NCBI RefSeq assembly: GCF_002999335.1
Contig: NW_020312089.1
Coordinates: 1 to 64,000 of the forward strand
Reading direction: 5' to 3'
DNA: 64,000 bases
From: Cyclospora cayetanensis
Taxonomy: Eukaryota > Apicomplexa > Conoidasida > Eucoccidiorida > Eimeriidae
Position 1 is the stretch's first letter; every line of letters starts with the position of its first letter. The notes under the pieces were generated by a model. That model saw only the letters and a program-made list of their open reading frames with translations, was not told where the DNA came from and did not search any database. Made by a program: the position numbers and the translations under genes. Shown here piece by piece: positions 57,543-64,000 of the stretch.

Positions 57543-59174
57543 AAAATCTCTTCCTTCCTTAATGGTGTGAAGTGTCAAAAATGGGCATGTGCTGCGTATA
57601 GGGTCTGCCCCTCTACAAGAATCGGCACGTTCTCGATGCTGTAGATACTATCGGCATCCGGGGCAGATCTAAACACCGTGCTATTAGCACTTCAGTCTTT
57701 CTGAAGCGCCCGACAACTCAGTAGAGTTAGACGCAAACTATCGCCATGTATTGCATCCCACAAGTAGACAAGCTGACCTTGTCAGTGGCTGGAATCCTCT
57801 ACAGACCCCCGCTACCCACCCATTCAACGCTGCGCACTGCTGCGCATCGGGGAAGCGAAGCAGCCAATACCTTTTGCTCGTGCTAGTAACCCAAAGGCCG
57901 TTTTAAGCTTCACGGCAAAGTGGTTGTAGCGTCAGAGCCAGCGATCGTTTGTAAAAACATTCCGCGAATTTCTGCTGCTTCCTCAGCCACTAGCAGCAAA
58001 TGTAGAGTCGACTCGCCACTGATATCGCTTCCTGAAACGCAAGTAAAATACTTCACGGATGCACAGAGAAATTAGCTAGCTATTGCAACGGCTTAAACGA
58101 AAGGCATGCGGGCATCAACATCAATCTATCGCTCTACGCGGACGGACTACTCGTCCCTCGCCTTTGACTCCTGGAACGTCCTCGAGGCCACAATGAGCGT
58201 TTCGTGAACTACATCTGCAGGCAACCTTCAGCCTCCAAAGCCAGTACCGTGTGTTGGGCTGGCTTTGGGGTAGCTTTCTCTACGGCTCTAAAAAACCCCC
58301 CGAAATACTGCAAGGCACGACGCACCATGCGGCTGGCCTATGTATGCTGCTGGTGTCTCGGCCGCGCCAACCACCGAGATCGCTACCCATGCGCCTGGGC
58401 GCTGAGAAAGCAGCCAAGTGCTGAATTACACCCACGCAACACGAGTAACACTTGTCTTCGCGCAAACAATGCAGATGGAACGGCCTCGTCATGAGCAGTA
58501 CAGCCATCCAATCCAAGCTACAACTGTGAAAAAGGGGGCCAGTGTGCTGCTGCGTTTCGATTCGCTGCAGCTCCTCACCACAAGGGCTCGGCGGCAGACA
58601 TCACAGCTGTCGAGTGAAGAAGACCGCCACATATACTTGCCACGTGAATCTGAAAGGCACCCACACCGACCGTCCCGAGAGAAAAAGACCCCAATTAGTG
58701 TCGCTTGCTTGTCTTGAACGAACCCCATCCCGTATAACGAACTGCTCCCATGAGGCTACCCAACACGCAGCTCGTGGTTCCATTTTCTTCAAGCAAACCG
58801 AACGTAAGTCGCGTAAATGAGGCTCCCGAAGAATATAATCTGTTTCGCTCACTTCTTGAGGATCCGTCAGTCGATTGGCCTCCCGCAGCCATGCGCATTC
58901 CTCCTGCGAGGCGCAAAAGAACGACTCCTGTGGACCTCAGCCGATACAGTCATACGCCACTCTCATGTGCGCCATGTATGTCTACATGCCCTCTCCGTCA
59001 CTAGCGCCGAACTACAAGATGCGCGGAGCAGCCGGGAACCCTCAAGGGGTCCCTCTCACTCCCCTCCCCTCCCCTCCCCTTCCCACGCCTCCTGCACTAA
59101 AACGATGCATCCCGGTAGAATAACCCTAAACCGTCCACACGCACCGCCAGGCGAACGCCTCTATTGAGCCTTAC
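57543..59174. other. Intergenic region, no gene recognised
   Basis: About 1.6 kb separates the fusion gene stop from the last exon assigned to the downstream minus-strand gene. That gene's final exon or exons could lie here, but none was resolved. An eight-copy CCCCT-like run occurs near 59060-59085. Confidence 0.45.
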
Positions 59175-62100
59175 CACGCTCGCTGGCAGATCCATTGCAA
59201 CACATCCTAGATACTCGGAAACAGCGGAAACCAAGGCCTCTGCAGGCGGCAACTCCCTGAAGGGAGGAGGAGCCGCTAGTTGCAAGGCTTCCTCAGTGAG
59301 ATCTTCATGCTCTAAGGCAGCCGGTGTCGCCTTATCCCGTTGCTGCATCTTTCGCGCCCGCCCCTGCCTTTGTCTTTCATGCAGCAGTTGAAGCGCTCGA
59401 AGGTAATCTGAGCGAAGCGGCGGCATTTGACGAGAGGCACCGAGGGAACCCCCCGATTCGCTGCTGCTGCTTCGCCTTGAGCTCACGCTGGCGCTATCGG
59501 CTTTTGCTGCCCTTTGGCTAGCCCGCAAGGACCTGGCTCTGCACTCTGCTCTTCTGTGCATTCTTTTTCGGACCACGATTTTTGCTACACCTTCTTCGCT
59601 TTGGTGCGGTGCAGGGGGTTTTGAGGTCGCAGCAGCAGCAGCAGCAGCAAACAACTCCCCCCAGTCCGGCAGTAGGAGGCGGCGCGGCATGTGAGACACG
59701 GGAAGGTCAGGAGTCAATAGGAACTCCTCCTCCCGTCCTGCTGTCTCTGCAGCAGCAGCAGCAGCAGTAGCCGCCGCTTCGGCAGCAGCCTCAGCCGCCT
59801 CCTGAGTCATAGTCGTAACGCCTCCACGGTACGCCGACAAGCGGCACTGCAGGTGAACGAGGTGACACGTCGCATTGAGGCTTCCTCCTTCCCGGAGAAG
59901 CGTCTGCACTTGCTGCGCAATCTTACGCCGAGCCTCCAAGTTTCCCGCCTCACTTTGGGGAGCTGCTGCACACGCACCATTATCGCGGACTGCCGCAACT
60001 TTCCTAGGGCCTAAGGCAAAGCTCGACGAAACGAGCTCGGGAGGCGCACGTACAGTGGAGGCAGTGCTAAGGGCACAAAACGAGAGCTGGCTGGTATTGG
60101 GTAGCGGCGGAAGGCGCGTGGCAGTCATGTCTGAAAGGGAATATCCCGCTGCCAGCATGCTTCGGCTTACGAGCTGCGGCGATAAGCAGGTCCAGAGGCT
60201 GAAGCGATCCCAGGCTGCGTTGCAGCTGCTCGTACAAGCGCGACGGCGGGAGGCAGCAAGGGGTGCGACTACTTATTGTCCACGGAAGCTGCTGAGACTC
60301 ACGGCTTAAGGTGCGCTGTCTTGGTGGCCTCTGATGGCGAAGAACAGCAGGCTGCTGCACGTCCACCTTGAGGTAACGAGCCCCCGGGGGCAGCGCTGCG
60401 AGGACCACCATCGAAATTGGGAAGCATTATGCGAAGCCGCGTGCAGCCGCAAGCTTCCCGCGGCACAGCGTAGCACAGCCTCCTCCGGGCATGGGAGGCT
60501 ACACTGCGGAGGAGCAGCAGCAGCAGAGGAAGGCCCTCAAGAAAGCGGCACGGCTCAAAGCCTTACCTTTCCGCGTGAAGTGGGGAGGCCGCATCCACGT
60601 GTCGAGCTCGAGCACCTGCGCGGTGAAGCGGTCCAGCTAAAAACCCACAGTGCCGCAAACACCAAGAGAGGCGAGAATTAGAGGCACCTGAAAAGGATCT
60701 GAAAGGGCGCCTCCACACCCTGCCGATCAAAACGCGTCCACTCCCCCTCAAAGGCTCGCAAAGGCAGCTCGAAAGGCGTGGGTGCCGTAGCACAGGATAC
60801 ACGGATGCCGCACACCTGCTCCCGATGAGGGAGGAGGCCACCAGCAGAGGCAAGTGACGGCAAACCCTAGGAAAAACGAGGGGTCTCCATCCGCGCTGTC
60901 TACCTCCCGCAAGGGCATAGAAGGACACGATAAAAGACACACACAAATCGCACTCGGTGAAGCAGAGGCTGTGTGGCGGAAGCGCACAAGGGCTCTGGCC
61001 CCTCCTCAAAAAACAGTTACTACGGCCCGAGAGACGTAGAGCTTTGCGTGAGTACCCGTGTACATGCGTTTGTGTGTATATGTATGTGTATGTGTGTCTC
61101 CATATCTGAGTGTAGGTGTGTTCAAAGATGCATGTGTGTGCGTGTGTAAATGCGTGTTTTCTTACAGGTGTGCATGTGTATGCAGGCATGTGTTTGTAAA
61201 CATGTATGTATATATATATATATACTCATGCACGTTCATATGCATAATTTAGGGTATTGTAAGAGACTCCATACCTTGAGAATCATCACCCCATCATTCT
61301 GCAAGGCTACCGAATTCCCATCGCCTCCGCTATCTCCCATCACCGGACAGACACTGTGAGGTTTGTCTGCCAGCGATAACCCGGATGGTGGTACTGTTGC
61401 TCCCCCAGCGCATGGTGCTGAGCCGCCAGGGCCCCTCCAAGAGAGAGCAGAACCCTGCAGCTGCTTGAGCAACAGCTGCTGCAGTGGCAGATGAAGGAAG
61501 GCGTCGAGACGAACGCTTCTTAGGCAAAGAGAGCAGTTGTTCTTTGCCACCTGCAGAAAGCTACACAGGGGTCTCAAAGCCTGCACCTCCAGCCGTCACC
61601 CCCAGCTGTGCTTAGGTACTCTGCGGCTAAAATTACTCAGCACAGAAAGATTTATGTGCTGCCTTACAATAGAAATGATCTCTTCCAACGCCGAAGATGC
61701 AGCTTTATTAGGAGGGTCTTTAGAGCCATCCGAAGCCACAACGAACACCTGCACGCACGCGAAAGGCACAAAATACCCGTTTTGCAGTTTTAAAAACGTT
61801 TTAGGACCACACAGCTCGCTAATGTGTGTTTGTTTCTGCAAGCCTTGTGTGTGCTGTGTTTTGTGTGTGCTGTATTTTATGTGTCGATGCAAATTTGGGG
61901 GAAAAACCAGCTTTAGAAGCCGTGTTCTCAAGCTATGTGCTACGGCCTGCACCCTAGGGGCCCTCGCTGGCTGCTTGCCGCCTGTGTGTCACGAACGAAT
62001 GCGACTTGGTGCGGAAAGAGTCTTTTTAGGGGGCATTTCCATCAGCCTTCGCTGCTTCTAATCGCTGGTGGGGTCACTCCTGTGGGACGTACTTGCTGGT

Positions 62101-62471
62101 TAAAGGGATGCCGACTTAGTGCGTGTGCGAAGAGACGCAAGAGGGGGCCTTTGTCTCCTACGCGCAGGCAGAAGCGCGCCTTGGGAAACGGCGCGGAAGG
62201 GGGAGGGCCCGTGCCGTGACTTCTAAACAGCATTGGCTCGTAAATGTCTGTTCCTGTGAAGGGAGGCGGATGCAAAATGCGTCCTAGGGAGAGGCCTGCA
62301 AAAAAGGGCGAGGCGGTAAGCCGTGCTGTGCTTCATCGAGGCCTCATGCCTGGCGAGGCCGTTATTTGACGTTTGCAAGTAGCGGAGGCAGATGTGCAGA
62401 GTGCCGAAGAGGGAGAGCACGGAATCGATCTTCCGGTACGGGTCGACGAGCGCGCAGAGGTGGAGGAGCAT
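59175..62471 (-). CDS. Unidentified multi-exon gene
   Basis: Candidate exons: 62471 to about 62375 (LVDPYRKIDSVLSLFG), 61748-61668 (SDGSKDPPNKAASSALEE), 61550-61275, 60866-60688 (APTPFELPLRAFEGEWTRFD), 60636-60567 (VLELDTWMRPPHFTRK), 60395-60171 (RYLKVDVQQPAVLR), 60130-59175. Most junctions keep phase. The 60688/60636 junction does not, and the 62375 donor is unclear, so the model is incomplete. Exons upstream of 60171 look like ordered, conserved protein. The last exon is rich in Ala and Ser, with a CAG-derived Ala run (near 59750) and helices (LEARRKIAQQVQTLLREGG, YLRALQLLHERQRQ). It ends at GTG|GTAAGG, or runs 26 codons further to a stop at 59097. No family was recognised despite the conserved look. 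Confidence 0.45.
61058..61232. repeat. TGTATGTG microsatellite in an intron
   Basis: About 175 bases of TGTGTATG/TGCATGTG units ending in a TATA run lie in the intron between the 61275 donor and the 60866 acceptor of the unidentified minus-strand gene. Confidence 0.88.
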
Positions 62472-64000
62472 TCAAAATGCTTAGCTTTAGAAATGCAAAG
62501 GAGAGGAAAGGCGTCAAAACAGAGAAGGAAGCGGCAGAATCGACAGGGGCCTGCCTGTGCGCTGAATTCGAGTAATGCCGTTCCGGGAGCGCAGAAGGTC
62601 GGCAACAGGAGGACTTCTTTGCGTTCGGAAATAAAGCAGAAATCGTCTGTCAGCCTAGCTTAGTGAAATTCTCAAAAAAAAGGCGCCGTGCCTCCCCGCG
62701 AACGGGGAGCGAGCGGGGGGGCCCCCCGCCACCTCCGAGTTTAGGGGGCCCCCGTCCCCAGGAAGAGGCCCTGACCGGGAAGCCGCTCACACTGCTGGAA
62801 TATGAGCCATAGTTCCTGAAGACTAAGACGCAATGGTGTAACGGGCGGAAAAAGGCATCTGATGGTGACGAGAACCTCTCCTGTACTTGCGCTGCCGCAC
62901 ATGCAGCGCACGCGGGGACAAGGCGAGCTGCGCGGGTTGCTAGCTTTCTCGGAAAGAGACCCTCTTTCGGGTAGCCAAGAATCATTCGGGGTAGCCGCTG
63001 TTCACTGGTGTCGGACTCGCCAATAAGCTTCTTTGCGGGCAGGCTTGACGAAGTGTCGCCCCCATCAGAGGCCCTCACAGACCTTTTCCCAGGAACCATT
63101 CTAGCCCTCCAAGAGGCCAAGGTAGAGCGCCTTGCTCATACGTTTGAGCGCCCTTTGAGCAAGAAAGGGGGCTTGCTGCCACGGACTGCAGACGCGCAGG
63201 AGTTTCTTCTTTTGCGCATACACGGCCCTTGTTGGTGGTGGCATGCATCCTCCCGTGGAAGGCTTGGGAGTTGGCGACAACACGAGAGGAGTAGACGGCT
63301 CTGTTCTTGCATGAGTGTATGTATGTGTATGTGTATGTGTGTGTATGTGTATGTGTACATGTGTGTATGTGTATGTGTACATGTGTGTATGTGTATGTAT
63401 GTATGTGTGTATGCGTATGTATGTGTGTGTATGTGTATGTGTGTGTCAGCGTAATTTGTAAGTAAGCTATGCACTATCCAGGCTCCCACGAGGGGCGGCC
63501 CTGATGCAGGATTGTGTGGTTCGGGTTTTTGCGGCGGTAAGAGACTCCTCCTGCACGTGCCGGCTCTTTGCTGAGGGGCCTTATTAGACGAAATGCTGGC
63601 AGGATGGTGGTGTACGTACAGCCCGTTGCCCCACTTCCCATGCCTGCTGGCGGCCGCGTCTTTTTTTTCCCACGCTCGACGTGCCGAGGGTTCCTCAGTG
63701 GCGTTCGCGATGTTCACCACAGCTCTCACACCAGCCCCAGTCATTCGGTTAGCGTCAGCAGGAGTAAAGTGCATGATGGCACAAGTATCGGCAGCAGCAT
63801 GCATAAGGCTTCGACGTGTGGAAGATTTCACGGATCCCATGGAACCAGGAGGCCCCGTACTGCGCGTTCTACGCTGGCCGTTCTTGGCAGAGGCAGCGCT
63901 GTGGCAGCTACTGCTGTTGCCGTCGTGAGTGTAGCTGGATGGGCTGTGCAGCAGATGTTTCCGGAGCGATCTCGAACATGGCCTGTGCTGCGCTGTGCGA
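62472..64000. other. Window end: conflicting open frames, gene not resolved
   Basis: Both strands stay open over long stretches. On +, 63008-63250 reads ISFFAGRLDEVSPPSEALTD and LALQEAKVERLAHTF, and 63593-63928 ends at a possible GTC|GTGAGT donor. On -, 62650-63120 and 63450-63840 are open too. The + frames look slightly more protein-like, with a (GT)n-filled putative intron at 63310-63450. Neither strand could be assigned. Confidence 0.3.
63310..63448. repeat. (TGTATG)n microsatellite
   Basis: About 140 bases of TGTATGTG/TGTACATG units in the unresolved region near the window end. Confidence 0.9.

Noticed and set aside
1..64000. Telomere-like AAACCCT arrays, tRNA or rRNA genes
   Set aside because: None was seen on reading either strand by eye; a covariance-model search would be needed to exclude a tRNA.

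Overview
This window looks like nuclear DNA from a coccidian apicomplexan, most likely genus Eimeria; the species cannot be decided from the sequence. The genes are split by many small GT-AG introns. CAG/CTG tracts inside exons encode runs of Gln, Ala and Ser. Introns carry long ACATA/TGTAT microsatellites, GC-rich GGGGGCCCC tracts are frequent, and one predicted protein has an apicoplast-type leader. Exon coordinates were read by hand from splice consensus, reading phase and domain continuity. No RNA evidence or database search was available.

Layout. From 1 to about 38.1 kb the DNA is repeat-rich. It holds the 3' end of a Vti1-type SNARE gene (+), a CNNM/CorC-type metal transporter (-) with repeat-packed introns, an unidentified gene (-), a helical-repeat protein of the HPR/RAP kind (-) broken by a homopolymer frameshift, an 814-residue Gln/Ser/Cys-rich protein (+), and a 2343-residue low-complexity protein whose first exon is 6.3 kb (+). 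From about 38.1 to 58 kb the texture changes. CAG tracts and GGGGCCC blocks almost vanish, AT content rises, and a decayed Ty3/gypsy element (about 43.3-45.2 kb) and a dispersed ~145-bp repeat appear. Genes here are a possible membrane-anchored nuclease-fold protein (-), a compact six-exon gene (+), an orphan starch-binding (CBM20-like) exon (+), an N-myristoylation-motif TPR protein (+), and a 16-exon gene (+) fusing an SbcD/Mre11-type metallophosphoesterase to an SbcC/Rad50-type ATPase. From 59 to 64 kb the repeat-rich texture returns, with an unidentified multi-exon gene (-).

The standout is the SbcD-SbcC fusion at 50459-57542. All five phosphoesterase motifs, Walker A, an ABC signature, Walker B and D-loop can be read in one phase-consistent model of 1321 codons. 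Its arms are very short, no Cys-x-x-Cys zinc hook is visible, and a signal peptide plus a Ser/Ala/Thr-rich leader suggests import into the apicoplast. The inference is a minimal organellar DNA-end-processing nuclease. The genes do not form an operon and show no obvious pathway link: SNARE trafficking, Mg2+ transport, organellar RNA and DNA maintenance, and polysaccharide binding lie side by side.
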